A stretch of 64,000 bases of DNA from an uncultured Aeromonadaceae bacterium (lineage in GTDB: Bacteria; Pseudomonadota; Gammaproteobacteria; Enterobacterales; Aeromonadaceae). This document shows, in pieces, positions 1-7,625 of the stretch (position 1 is its first letter; the number at the start of each line of letters is the position of its first letter). The DNA is taken from positions 1 through 64,000 of the forward strand of contig CAMFKP010000011.1 of assembly GCA_945957385.1 (NCBI GenBank), given 5' to 3'. The notes below the pieces were generated by a model. It did not search any database. It saw only the letters and a list, made by a program, of their open reading frames with translations, and had not been told where the DNA came from. The position numbers and the translations under genes are program-made.

Positions 1-76
1 CTTTGCAGCTGGCGATTTGCTATTGTGAGCCGGTTGGGCTCTGATGGGCTGCAGCGTTGTCATGGGAGGAGTCACT

Positions 77-757
77 GTGGAGCTGATTGGTATCGCCCTG
101 TCTGAATGGGCTTCTCTGCCCTATGAACTCCTGCCTGATACTCTCGTGGCGCAAGCAGCCAGCTACTCGCCATCGCGCCGGGCCACATTTCTGGCGGGCC
201 GTGCTCTGCTTGCCGCCGTGTTGGCCGAACAGCGCCATCTCTCTACCTTGCCACCGCTGGTATTAGGGCCCCATGGCCGCCCGGCGTTCGCCGATCCTGA
301 ATTGCCCGATTTCAATCTCAGTCACAGTGGTGACTGGCTCTGGCTGGCGTTTGGCCGCGGCCCCCTCGGGCTGGATGTCGAACAGCAGCGCCCGCGGCGC
401 AATCTGGATAAGTTGATGGCCCATGTGTTGTCGGCCGAGGAGCTGTGCTGGGTGGAGGCTGAAGCCGATCCGCTCACGGCGTTTTATCGGCTGTGGACAC
501 TGCGCGAAGCCGTGCTGAAGGCTTGTGGTCGCGGCTTGGCCGGGCTGGGTCAGCTAACGCTATCACCCGCGCTGCGGCAACTGCACACCCAGGCGTTGGC
601 GCCCGGCGTCATCCAGGTGGCGGAATGGCAAGATTGCAGTCTGGCGTTGTATCAGGCGGGTTCCGGTGAGGCGATTCAGGTGCGGCAGTGGCGTGGCGAG
701 GCGGGATTCGAGGCCTGCCCGCTGCTGTGGCAGGCCCCGTGGCAGCTATTGGCCTAG
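77..757 (+). CDS. Sfp/EntD-type 4'-phosphopantetheinyl transferase
   Basis: The product (226 aa) should move the phosphopantetheine arm of CoA onto a serine of carrier proteins. Two family signatures are visible: the Mg-binding LGLDVEQ (GxDxE type) near residue 100 and LWTLREAVLK (WxxKEA type) near residue 145, after a FNLSHSG segment. I chose the GTG start because GGGAGGA lies about 7 nt upstream of it; the upstream ATGs at 44 and 62 lack such a site. It converges on gabT and stands alone. The carrier-protein pair of the aryl polyene cluster at the right end of the window is a plausible client, but nothing here proves that; fatty-acid ACP or a siderophore synthase are alternatives. Confidence 0.88.
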   Translation: MELIGIALSEWASLPYELLPDTLVAQAASYSPSRRATFLAGRALLAAVLAEQRHLSTLPPLVLGPHGRPAFADPELPDFNLSHSGDWLWLAFGRGPLGLDVEQQRPRRNLDKLMAHVLSAEELCWVEAEADPLTAFYRLWTLREAVLKACGRGLAGLGQLTLSPALRQLHTQALAPGVIQVAEWQDCSLALYQAGSGEAIQVRQWRGEAGFEACPLLWQAPWQLLA

Positions 758-758
758 T

Positions 759-2039
759 TTACTTGGCCAGTGAGCTGAACAGCTTGTCGAACACGGCCAG
801 CCCTTCGTCTAACACGTCCCAGTCGATGGTCAACGGTGGCAGGAAGCGGATGACGTTGCCGCGCACGCCGCACGACAGCAGAATCAGCCCGGCCTTGATC
901 CCCTCACTGACCAGTTGCTTGGTCAGTGCCGGGTTCGGCACGCCATGGTCGCCACCGACTATCAGCTCTACGGCCACCATGGCGCCGAGGCCACGCACCT
1001 GACCGATGAGCTGTGGGTAACGTTGCTGCAGATCGCGCAGCTTGGCCTGCACCTTGTCGCCGACCTGAACGGCCCGCTCGCACAGTTGCTCTTCATCGAT
1101 CACTTCCAGCACCGCCAGCCCGGCGACACAACCCAGCGGTGAGCCAACATAGGTGCCGCCGAGCCCGCCGGGGATCGGCGCATCCATGATCGCTGCCTTA
1201 CCGATGACGCCGGAGATCGGGAAACCGCCGCCGAGCCCCTTGGCCACGGTGATCAAGTCCGGCTCGATGTCGGTGTGCTCAATGGCGAACAGCTTGCCGG
1301 TACGGGCAAAACCGCTCTGCACCTCGTCGCAAATCATCACGATACCGTGCTGGTCGCACAGATCGCGCAGTGTCCGCAGGAAGCTGTGGGGCGCGGCGTA
1401 GAAACCGCCTTCGCCCTGCACCGGCTCTATGATGATGGCGGCGATACGGCTTGGTTCTATGTCGCAATGGAACAGCTCTTCCAGTGCGGCAAGGGCGAAC
1501 GCTTCGCTGATGCCGAGATATTCATTCGGGTAGGGTAAGTGGTAGATCTCGTTCGGGAACGGACCGAAGCCGATCTTGTAGGGATTCATCTTGCCGGTCA
1601 GCCCCATCGTCATGTTGGTGCGGCCGTGGAAGCCGCCCTGGAACGCGATGATGCCGGAGCGTCCGGTATGGGCGCGCGCGATCTTGATGGCGTTCTCCAC
1701 CGCTTCGGCGCCGGAGTTGGCGAACGTCACCTTCTTCGGCGTCGGTCCCGGGGCGCGGCGTGTCAGCTGTTCGGCCAGCTCGATCAGGCTGGTATATGGC
1801 GTCACCATGCCGCAGGTGTGGGAGAAGCGTTCGATCTGCGTGGCGACGGCGCTCTGCACCTTGGGATGCAGGTGGCCGGTGTTGACCACGGCGATACCGG
1901 CGGCGAAGTCGATGAAGCGCTGGCCCTCAATGTCCCACAGCTCGGCATTCTTGGCCTTGTCGATATAGACGGCGGCCATGTTTGCCATGCCGCGTGCCAG
2001 AACCTGTTCCTTGCGGGCTTGCCACTGTGCGTTGCTCAT
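759..2039 (-). CDS. gabT: 4-aminobutyrate aminotransferase
   Basis: A PLP enzyme (426 aa, the usual length for GabT) that transaminates GABA with 2-oxoglutarate to give succinate semialdehyde and glutamate in the cytoplasm. Class III aminotransferase features are clear: NSGAEAVENAIKIAR, the FHGRT motif, the ICDEVQSGFARTG segment and the PLP lysine in TVAKGLGGGFP. AAGGAG precedes the ATG. It lies 35 nt downstream of gabD on the same strand, so the two are very probably one operon. A 5-aminovalerate aminotransferase would look similar, and the gabD neighbour fits either substrate. Confidence 0.93.
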   Translation of the reverse strand: MSNAQWQARKEQVLARGMANMAAVYIDKAKNAELWDIEGQRFIDFAAGIAVVNTGHLHPKVQSAVATQIERFSHTCGMVTPYTSLIELAEQLTRRAPGPTPKKVTFANSGAEAVENAIKIARAHTGRSGIIAFQGGFHGRTNMTMGLTGKMNPYKIGFGPFPNEIYHLPYPNEYLGISEAFALAALEELFHCDIEPSRIAAIIIEPVQGEGGFYAAPHSFLRTLRDLCDQHGIVMICDEVQSGFARTGKLFAIEHTDIEPDLITVAKGLGGGFPISGVIGKAAIMDAPIPGGLGGTYVGSPLGCVAGLAVLEVIDEEQLCERAVQVGDKVQAKLRDLQQRYPQLIGQVRGLGAMVAVELIVGGDHGVPNPALTKQLVSEGIKAGLILLSCGVRGNVIRFLPPLTIDWDVLDEGLAVFDKLFSSLAK

Positions 2040-2074
2040 TGTGATTGCTCCTTGCGTATTCGTGAATGCCCGGC

Positions 2075-3529
2075 TCAGAAGCCGCCGAGGCAGAGGTATT
2101 TGAGTTCCATGAATTCATCGAGGCCGTACTTGGAGCCTTCGCGGCCAAGGCCGGACTCCTTGACGCCGCCGAACGGCCCCACCTCGTTGGAGATGGCGCT
2201 GTCATTGATGCCGACCATGCCGTACTCCAGCGCCTCGGCGACGCGGAACAGGCGGTTCAGATCGCGGGTATAGAGGTAGGCGGCGAGGCCGGCGCTGGTG
2301 TTGTTGGCCAGCGTGATGGCTTCGGCTTCGTCATCGAAGCGCACCACGGCACTGACCGGGCCGAAAATCTCCTCGCGGGCGATGCGCATCTGCGGCTGGA
2401 TGCCGGTCAGCAGCGTCGGCGGATAGAAGCTGCCATCCTGCGGCGTGGCCGTATGGCGGACGACACACTGTGCGCCGGCGGCCAGCGCATCCTCGACCAG
2501 CGCCTGCACCTTGCTGACGGCGGCGGCGTTGATCAGCGGGCCTATCTGGGTGTCGGCGTCGCTACCATGGCCGACGTTGAAGGCGGCGATGGCCTCACCG
2601 AGCCGGGCGACGAAGCGGTCGTGAATACCGCTCTGCACCAGGATGCGGTTGGCACAGATGCAGGTCTGGCCGGCGTTGCGGTACTTGGCGAGCAGTATGC
2701 CCTGGATCGCCTGCTCCAGATCGGCATCGTCGAAGACCAGGAACGGCGCATTGCCACCCAGCTCCAGCGACAGCTTCTTCACGGTGCCGGCGCATTGCGC
2801 CATCAAGCGCTTGCCGACGCCGGTGCTGCCGGTGAAGGTCAGTTTGCGCACCACCGGGCTGGCGGTCAGCACCTCGCCGACGTCGGCGGAGTGGGTAGTC
2901 GGGACGATATTCAGCACCCCGGCCGGCAGCCCGGCCTGTTCCGCCAGCTCGGCCAGTGCCAGTGCACACAGCGGGGTCTCTTCGGAGGGTTTGAGCACCA
3001 CAGTGCAACCGGCGGCCAGCGCCGGCGCCACCTTGCGCGTGATCATTGCGACCGGGAAGTTCCACGGCGTGATAGCGGCGACCACACCAATCGGTTGTTT
3101 CAGCGTCAGGATGCGTTTGTCCGGGGTCGGCGCCGGCATCACATCGCCGTAGGTGCGTTTGGCCTCTTCGGCAAACCACTCGACGAAGCTGGCGCCATAG
3201 CTGACCTCGCCGCGCGCCTCGGCCAGTGGCTTGCCCTGTTCCAGCGTCATCAGCTGGGCCAGCGGCTCGGTCTGGCTGACAATCAGCGCGTACCAGCGCT
3301 TGAGGATCTGGCTGCGCTGTTTGCCACTCAGGGCACGCCAGGCCGGCAGGGCCGCTTCGGCGGCATCGATGGCGGCCTGGGCGTGATCTGCACCGAGATT
3401 GGCGACGTCAGCCACTATGCTGCCGTCGGCCGGATTGGTGACCGCAAAGTGCTGGTCGGCCGAGATCCACTCTCCGGCGATGTAGCCCTGGGTGCGGATC
3501 AGGGCGCGGACTTCATGTTGCAGTGTCAT
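2075..3529 (-). CDS. gabD: succinate-semialdehyde dehydrogenase (NADP+)
   Basis: Oxidises succinate semialdehyde to succinate, the last step of GABA use. The 484-aa product is close to the 482 residues of E. coli GabD. ALDH signatures are present: TPWNFPVAMITRK, the FTGSTGVGK nucleotide loop, LELGGNAP with the catalytic glutamate, and the catalytic cysteine in NAGQTCICANR. The start at MTLQHEV has AAAGGAAG upstream; an in-frame ATG 63 nt further up (3592) has no such site and would add an unrelated arginine-rich leader. First gene of gabDT, transcribed away from the LysR gene at 3646. Confidence 0.93.
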   Translation of the reverse strand: MTLQHEVRALIRTQGYIAGEWISADQHFAVTNPADGSIVADVANLGADHAQAAIDAAEAALPAWRALSGKQRSQILKRWYALIVSQTEPLAQLMTLEQGKPLAEARGEVSYGASFVEWFAEEAKRTYGDVMPAPTPDKRILTLKQPIGVVAAITPWNFPVAMITRKVAPALAAGCTVVLKPSEETPLCALALAELAEQAGLPAGVLNIVPTTHSADVGEVLTASPVVRKLTFTGSTGVGKRLMAQCAGTVKKLSLELGGNAPFLVFDDADLEQAIQGILLAKYRNAGQTCICANRILVQSGIHDRFVARLGEAIAAFNVGHGSDADTQIGPLINAAAVSKVQALVEDALAAGAQCVVRHTATPQDGSFYPPTLLTGIQPQMRIAREEIFGPVSAVVRFDDEAEAITLANNTSAGLAAYLYTRDLNRLFRVAEALEYGMVGINDSAISNEVGPFGGVKESGLGREGSKYGLDEFMELKYLCLGGF

Positions 3530-3595
3530 AACAGCTTCCTTTCGGCGACGCGTGGCCTGGCCACGCACGGATAAGCCATAGTAGATCCGCATATG

Positions 3596-3622
3596 CGTAT
3601 GATAAGTTACGACGTATCAACT
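3596..3622. promoter_or_regulatory. candidate LysR-regulator operator between gabD and lysR
   Basis: TGATA at 3600-3604 and TATCA at 3615-3619 form a perfect inverted repeat with a 10-nt centre, the T-N11-A type of site LysR proteins use. It sits in the 116-nt divergent gap, about 70 nt from the gabD start and 27 nt before the regulator start. The role is inferred from position. Confidence 0.45.
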
Positions 3623-3645
3623 CATAGTTTGAGGAATATAAAACT

Positions 3646-4581
3646 ATGGCCGGTAAAATTGCCGCGCTGGCGCAGATCGCCGATCTGGATTTGAAGCTGC
3701 TGAAGCTGTTCAAGACGGTGGTGGAGTGTGGCGGCTTTGCTGCCGCCGAGACCGAGCTGAACATCAGTCGCTCGACCATCAGCATCCATATGAGCAAGCT
3801 GGAGGCGCGGCTCGGCCTGTCGCTGTGCCAGCGCGGGCGCAGTGGCTTTGTGCTCAGTGAAGAGGGGGCGGCGGTCTATCAGGCGGTGAACCGTTTGCTG
3901 GAGCAGATCGAGGATTTCCGCAGCCAGCTCAACGGCCTGCATGTGCAGCTGGCCGGCGAGCTGCGCATCCTGACCAGTGACTCCGTGCTGCTGGACCCGC
4001 GCTGTCCGCTGACACCGGCTCTCGGCGAGTTTGCGCGGCAGGCACCCAAGGTGCGACTGGCGCTGGATATCGAGGCGATGGGCGAGATCGAACGGCGCGT
4101 GCTGGCCGAGGAGATCCACCTCGGCGTGATCCCGTTTCACCGCGAGCTCGATGGCCTCGACTACCTGCCGCTGTATCAGGAGCAGTGCTACCTCTACTGC
4201 GGCGCCGATCATCCGCTGTTTGCCGAGCATGACGACGCACGGCTCGCCGCCCGGCTGGCCGACTATCCGCTGGCCCACGCCGAACTGCAGACCCACCCCG
4301 AGATCAGTCGCCAGCTGGCGGGCTTTCGGCGCGAGGGCAAGGCCTACTACTACGAGAGCCGCGCCGCCCTGCTGCTCTCCGGTGCCTATCTGGGGTTCCT
4401 GCCGGATCAGTTCGCGGCGTCCTATGTCGCGGCGGGCCGGCTGCGCGCGCTGCTGCCGCAGCAACACCACTACCGGCTCGGCATGGTGGCGATCAGCAAG
4501 CGTCATGCGCGCGTACACAGGCCGCGGGATCAGTTTCTGGCGTTATTGCGTGCCCAGCTGGCACGTCAGGGCGGTCACTGA
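3646..4581 (+). CDS. LysR-family regulator, probable regulator of gabDT
   Basis: A 311-aa DNA-binding protein. The N-terminal winged helix-turn-helix (about residues 15-70) contains GGFAAAETELNISRSTISIHMSKLEARLG-type sequence, followed by a LysR substrate-binding domain. GAGGAAT lies 9 nt before the ATG. It is divergent from gabD, so GABA or a related amino acid is the likely inducer; this is inference from context. Known enteric gab operons use other regulator families (CsiR/GntR), so the pairing is worth noting. A 10-bp hairpin (4625-4649) follows and separates it from the convergent GH13 gene. Confidence 0.85.
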   Translation: MAGKIAALAQIADLDLKLLKLFKTVVECGGFAAAETELNISRSTISIHMSKLEARLGLSLCQRGRSGFVLSEEGAAVYQAVNRLLEQIEDFRSQLNGLHVQLAGELRILTSDSVLLDPRCPLTPALGEFARQAPKVRLALDIEAMGEIERRVLAEEIHLGVIPFHRELDGLDYLPLYQEQCYLYCGADHPLFAEHDDARLAARLADYPLAHAELQTHPEISRQLAGFRREGKAYYYESRAALLLSGAYLGFLPDQFAASYVAAGRLRALLPQQHHYRLGMVAISKRHARVHRPRDQFLALLRAQLARQGGH

Positions 4582-4624
4582 CACGCCTGGCGGCGCTCAA
4601 TGGGCGGAGGCAGAGAAGCGGGAG

Positions 4625-4649
4625 AGCGCCGGTGGCGGGCACCGGCGCT
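4625..4649. terminator. hairpin between convergent genes
   Basis: AGCGCCGGTG and CACCGGCGCT make a perfect 10-bp stem with a 5-nt loop, between the LysR gene and the convergent GH13 gene. There is no T-run on either side, so a terminator role is only likely from position. Confidence 0.4.
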
Positions 4650-4655
4650 GGCAGG

Positions 4656-6395
4656 TTAATCGGCGACGCGCAGGTAGATGTGGGCGCTGAACGGCGGCAG
4701 CAGACCGCCGACCCCCGGTTCATTGCTGCTCAGGTAGAGTGCCCATTGCGCCTCCACCGGCACCTGGCAGGTTTCGGTAGAGAAGTTCAGCAGCGTCAGG
4801 CTCTCGTCGGTCTGGATACAGATCAGGCGGGTTTCGCTATCGGCGGCCAGGCCGATCTGCTGCTTGTCGCGCGGACCGAGCTTGCCGGCGCGCTTCAGCG
4901 CAATCATCGCCTGGTAGAAGTGGAACAGCGTCTGGCCATCGGTGCTACCGAGGCGTGACCACTGCAGCTTGGAGTCGGTGAACGCTGCGCGGTCGTGGGC
5001 ATCCCGTGGTTCGCTGCCATCCTGGAAGGCAAACTCGCGGCGACGACCATCGCGCACCGCCTGGATCAGGTTGGCGTCGCTAAAGTCCTCAAAGAACAGG
5101 AATGGCGCCGTCTCGCCATACTCTTCGCCCATGAACAGCATCGGCACATAGGGGCTGGCCAGCATGGTGATGGTGGCCAGCAGCGCCTTGTCACGGCCAT
5201 AGCTGGCGATCATGCGATCGCCCTGGGGGCGGTTGCCGATCTGGTCGTGGTTCTGGGTATGCACCACGTGCTCGGTGGCGGCGGTGCCACGGCCATCGGT
5301 GCCGAACAGGCGGTTGTAGAAGGTATGCATGCGGGTGCCGTCCAGCACGAAGCTGTCGCGCAGCGCCTTCACGATGTCTTCGAAGCTGCCAAAGCTGTCG
5401 TAATGACGCCCCTTTTCGCCGGTCAGAAACGCGAACAGCGCATGGTTCAGATCGTCGTTCCACTGGCTGTGGTAGGCGTAGCCATCGGCGGCGGTGACTT
5501 CGGTCTCGTTGCGCAGATGCTCGGCGATCATCAGGATCTCGCGCCCCTCGCGGGCGGCGATGTCGCGGGCCAGATCGGTGATTTCGCGCAGGATATGGCG
5601 CGGTGAGGCGTCGAAAATCAGCGACACGGCATCCATGCGGAAACCGTCGAAGCCGATCTCTTCCAGCCAGTAACGGGTGTTGGCCAGATAGAAGGCGCGG
5701 ATGCCCTCGCTGTGGCCGCCGTCGAAGTTGATCGCCGCGCCCCACGGCGTATCGGCTTGCTTGGTGTAGGGGGCATAGGCCCAGCTGTAGTTACCTTCCG
5801 GGCCGAAGTGGTTGTAGACCACATCCAGAATCACAGCAATGCCCAGATCGTGGGCCGCCTCGATGAAGGCCTGCAGATCGGCATAGCTGCCGTAGGCGCC
5901 GTGCAGCGCGAACAGATAGGTGCCGTCATAGCCCCAGTTGCGCTCGCCGGGGAAGGCCGCCAGCGGCAGCAGCTCGATCACCGTAATGCCCAGCGCCTGC
6001 AGGTGCGGCAGCTTGGCCTGAGCCGCCGCCAGGGTGCCCTCCGCAGTGAAGGTGCCGATGTGCAGCTCATAGATGATGGCGTCGTCGATGGTGACGCCGC
6101 GCCAGCCCGCGGCCTTGACGCGGCTGGGGTAGGCCACCGCCGAGGCGCCGTGCACGCCGTCCGGCTGGGCGCGGGACGCCGGGTCCGGGTAGGCGGTGCC
6201 GTCCAGCTCGAAGCGGTAGCGGCTGCCCTCGGCCAGTCGTGGCAGGCTCAGGCTCCAGTAACCGGCCGCATCGCGCTGCATCGGCAGCGTGCGTGCCTCA
6301 TCCTCGAGGCGCAGCGCCACCTGCGGGCAATCCGGTGCGAACACGCGAAATGCCGATTGCCCCTGAGCATCCAGATAGTGACCCAATGCGACCAT
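4656..6395 (-). CDS. treZ: malto-oligosyltrehalose trehalohydrolase-like GH13 enzyme
   Basis: The 579-aa protein has an N-terminal CBM48-like beta domain (about 1-95) and a GH13 barrel. TreZ family hallmarks are visible: YELHIGTFTAEGT, RNWGYDG, DVVYNHFGPEGNY. The three catalytic acids are in place: D255 in GFRMDAVS, E292 in MIAEHLRNE and D384 in QNHDQIGN. TreZ cuts trehalose from maltooligosyl-trehalose made by TreY. No treY, glgX or trehalose gene lies nearby, so it is an orphan here; a related GH13 amylase activity cannot be excluded. The ATG is followed by MVALGHYLDAQG and preceded by a G-rich stretch; the start is only moderately supported. Confidence 0.8.
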   Translation of the reverse strand: MVALGHYLDAQGQSAFRVFAPDCPQVALRLEDEARTLPMQRDAAGYWSLSLPRLAEGSRYRFELDGTAYPDPASRAQPDGVHGASAVAYPSRVKAAGWRGVTIDDAIIYELHIGTFTAEGTLAAAQAKLPHLQALGITVIELLPLAAFPGERNWGYDGTYLFALHGAYGSYADLQAFIEAAHDLGIAVILDVVYNHFGPEGNYSWAYAPYTKQADTPWGAAINFDGGHSEGIRAFYLANTRYWLEEIGFDGFRMDAVSLIFDASPRHILREITDLARDIAAREGREILMIAEHLRNETEVTAADGYAYHSQWNDDLNHALFAFLTGEKGRHYDSFGSFEDIVKALRDSFVLDGTRMHTFYNRLFGTDGRGTAATEHVVHTQNHDQIGNRPQGDRMIASYGRDKALLATITMLASPYVPMLFMGEEYGETAPFLFFEDFSDANLIQAVRDGRRREFAFQDGSEPRDAHDRAAFTDSKLQWSRLGSTDGQTLFHFYQAMIALKRAGKLGPRDKQQIGLAADSETRLICIQTDESLTLLNFSTETCQVPVEAQWALYLSSNEPGVGGLLPPFSAHIYLRVAD

Positions 6396-6944
6396 AAACC
6401 CCCCACAAAATAGATGAATGCAACCGCCGGCTGGCGGTTTGTGTGCCTACTCTAGCCCTGCCGGCCACGGGCGCCAAGCCGGACCGGGTTGGAATTCGGG
6501 GGTGGGGGTGCGGGGATGTGATCTGGCTCCGGGGTTGGGTTCAGCCTCGACCTGGCGTTCCGTCCGGGTTCTGGAACGGTCGTGCCCGTTCCGCCCTTGG
6601 TCGGCCATGACGATTTGCCAACCTGCCGTGTGGCGGGGGCGGGTTAAGGGCCGAAGCCGCGGCCCTTAACAATCCTGCGGCTCGGCGTATGCCGACTGCC
6701 GGGAAGGCCCCTCGCTGCGGTGGGCTCTCCACCGGCCGCTCGCTACACGCCCTCCCTGGCGTGAAGCTCCCTCTCGCGGTCATCCTGACCGCTCACCGGC
6801 TGCGCTCCCCCCTGCGCTCGGCCCGACAGACGGCTTCGGGCTTTGGCGAGCAAGGGCATTGCCGATTGCTTGTCCGGAAGGTTAGCGAAGCCCAACCTAG
6901 GCATTATTTCTGTCTGATGCGGACGAATTACCAAAATGGGATGG
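6396..6944. other. gene-free stretch holding repeat copy A
   Basis: No credible gene. The left part (6396-6585) is G-rich spacer. From 6586 to 6832 it holds copy A of a structured repeat, and 6878-6900 carries a GCGAAGCCCAACCTA motif like those near 11.3 and 11.65 kb. Composition changes from GC-rich to AT-rich at about 6900, the left edge of the island. Confidence 0.7.
6586..6832 (-). repeat. structured repeat, copy A (inverted relative to copy B)
   Basis: Read on the minus strand, this matches 11788-12032 over nearly its whole length, including an unbroken identical stretch of about 46 bp around the GTTAAGGGCCG hairpin. It contains several hairpins: GTTAAGGGCC/GGCCCTTAAC (6643-6670), GCGGTCA/TGACCGC, ACGCC/GGCGT and CGGTGG/CCACCG. 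With copy B in the opposite direction, it brackets the AT-rich island. No transposase or ORF is conserved between the copies. Confidence 0.85.
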
Positions 6945-7259
6945 CTATTTTTTCCCGGCCGGATCTGGGGTCAGCGGGGTATAGATACAAGAGACGCCGC
7001 CGTTGGTTAGCGCAATGCTGAATCTGTGATCGCAGTTCACTGCCGCAAATAGAATCGGCAGTTGCTCATTGCCCCAGCGATCAGGAAGAAACACGACCTT
7101 TTGTCCTGGTTTGCACTCGGCGGCAGTAACATCTTTTTGCCATCCTTTTACCTCACAAATGTCGTGCTGGTTTATTTCAGGCTGAGACTGATTGCAACCA
7201 GAAAGCAATAGGCCGGAGTAGAGGCATAATATGGGAAAGGTGTTTTTTTGTGGGGACAT
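6945..7259 (-). CDS. small cysteine-containing lipoprotein of unknown function
   Basis: A 104-aa product starting MSPQKNTFPILCLYSG with a lipobox LLLSGC, so it should be processed by signal peptidase II and anchored by the cysteine. The mature part has four further cysteines and a WGNEQLPILFAA...CDHRFSIALTNGGVSCIY pattern that I recall from small uncharacterised proteobacterial lipoproteins; no function is known to me. The Shine-Dalgarno is weak. An in-frame upstream ATG (7310) would give an implausible N-terminus. It lies in the AT-rich island between the left repeat and the YobI-like gene. Confidence 0.6.
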   Translation of the reverse strand: MSPQKNTFPILCLYSGLLLSGCNQSQPEINQHDICEVKGWQKDVTAAECKPGQKVVFLPDRWGNEQLPILFAAVNCDHRFSIALTNGGVSCIYTPLTPDPAGKK

Positions 7260-7625
7260 AGTTGATGCTCGTTGGTGATGAAAAATAATAAACCAGCCCG
7301 TAGGGCGCAATAGCCATGCGTATTGCGCCGTATTTAATCATGGCCATCTGCTATCACAGATATTCAATTGGTAGGCCAGCAAGGCATGATTATTTGAATA
7401 TATTAACGGTAAACACAGTAACCTTGCATATTCATATAAATATATGGCTATGCTATTTATGGTTAATTATCGGCGTGCTTATTCCGTGATATTCGGCGCA
7501 ATACGGCTCTGGTAATGCATTGTTTCGGTATTAAACCATGCGTGCGATTACGCTTCGCTAATCGCACATACGAGGCTGGTTTAATAATTAGACAGTGGGT
7601 GCATGATGTTTAATCGGAAATGATG
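7260..7625. other. AT-rich gene-free stretch with nested palindromes
   Basis: No ORF of note. It holds two clear hairpins. The first is GGCGCAATA/TATTGCGCC (7304-7312 and 7321-7329); a third copy of GGCGCAATA is at 7495-7503. The second is a nested structure with outer TATTAAACCA/TGGTTTAATA (7529-7538 and 7577-7586) and inner GTGCGATTA/TAATCGCAC (7542-7550 and 7559-7567). They follow the 3' end of the YobI-like gene and could act as terminator or as remnants of mobile DNA. Confidence 0.6.
7529..7586. repeat. nested palindrome (two-tier hairpin)
   Basis: An outer 10-bp perfect inverted repeat encloses an inner 9-bp perfect one with an 8-nt loop. It is located just downstream of the stop of the YobI-like C-terminal ORF. 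A T-run typical of a terminator is lacking. Confidence 0.65.

Noticed and set aside
2066..3574. Long open frame antisense to gabD
   Set aside because: High GC keeps antisense frames open; the sense gabD is certain and the antisense product has no protein-like pattern.
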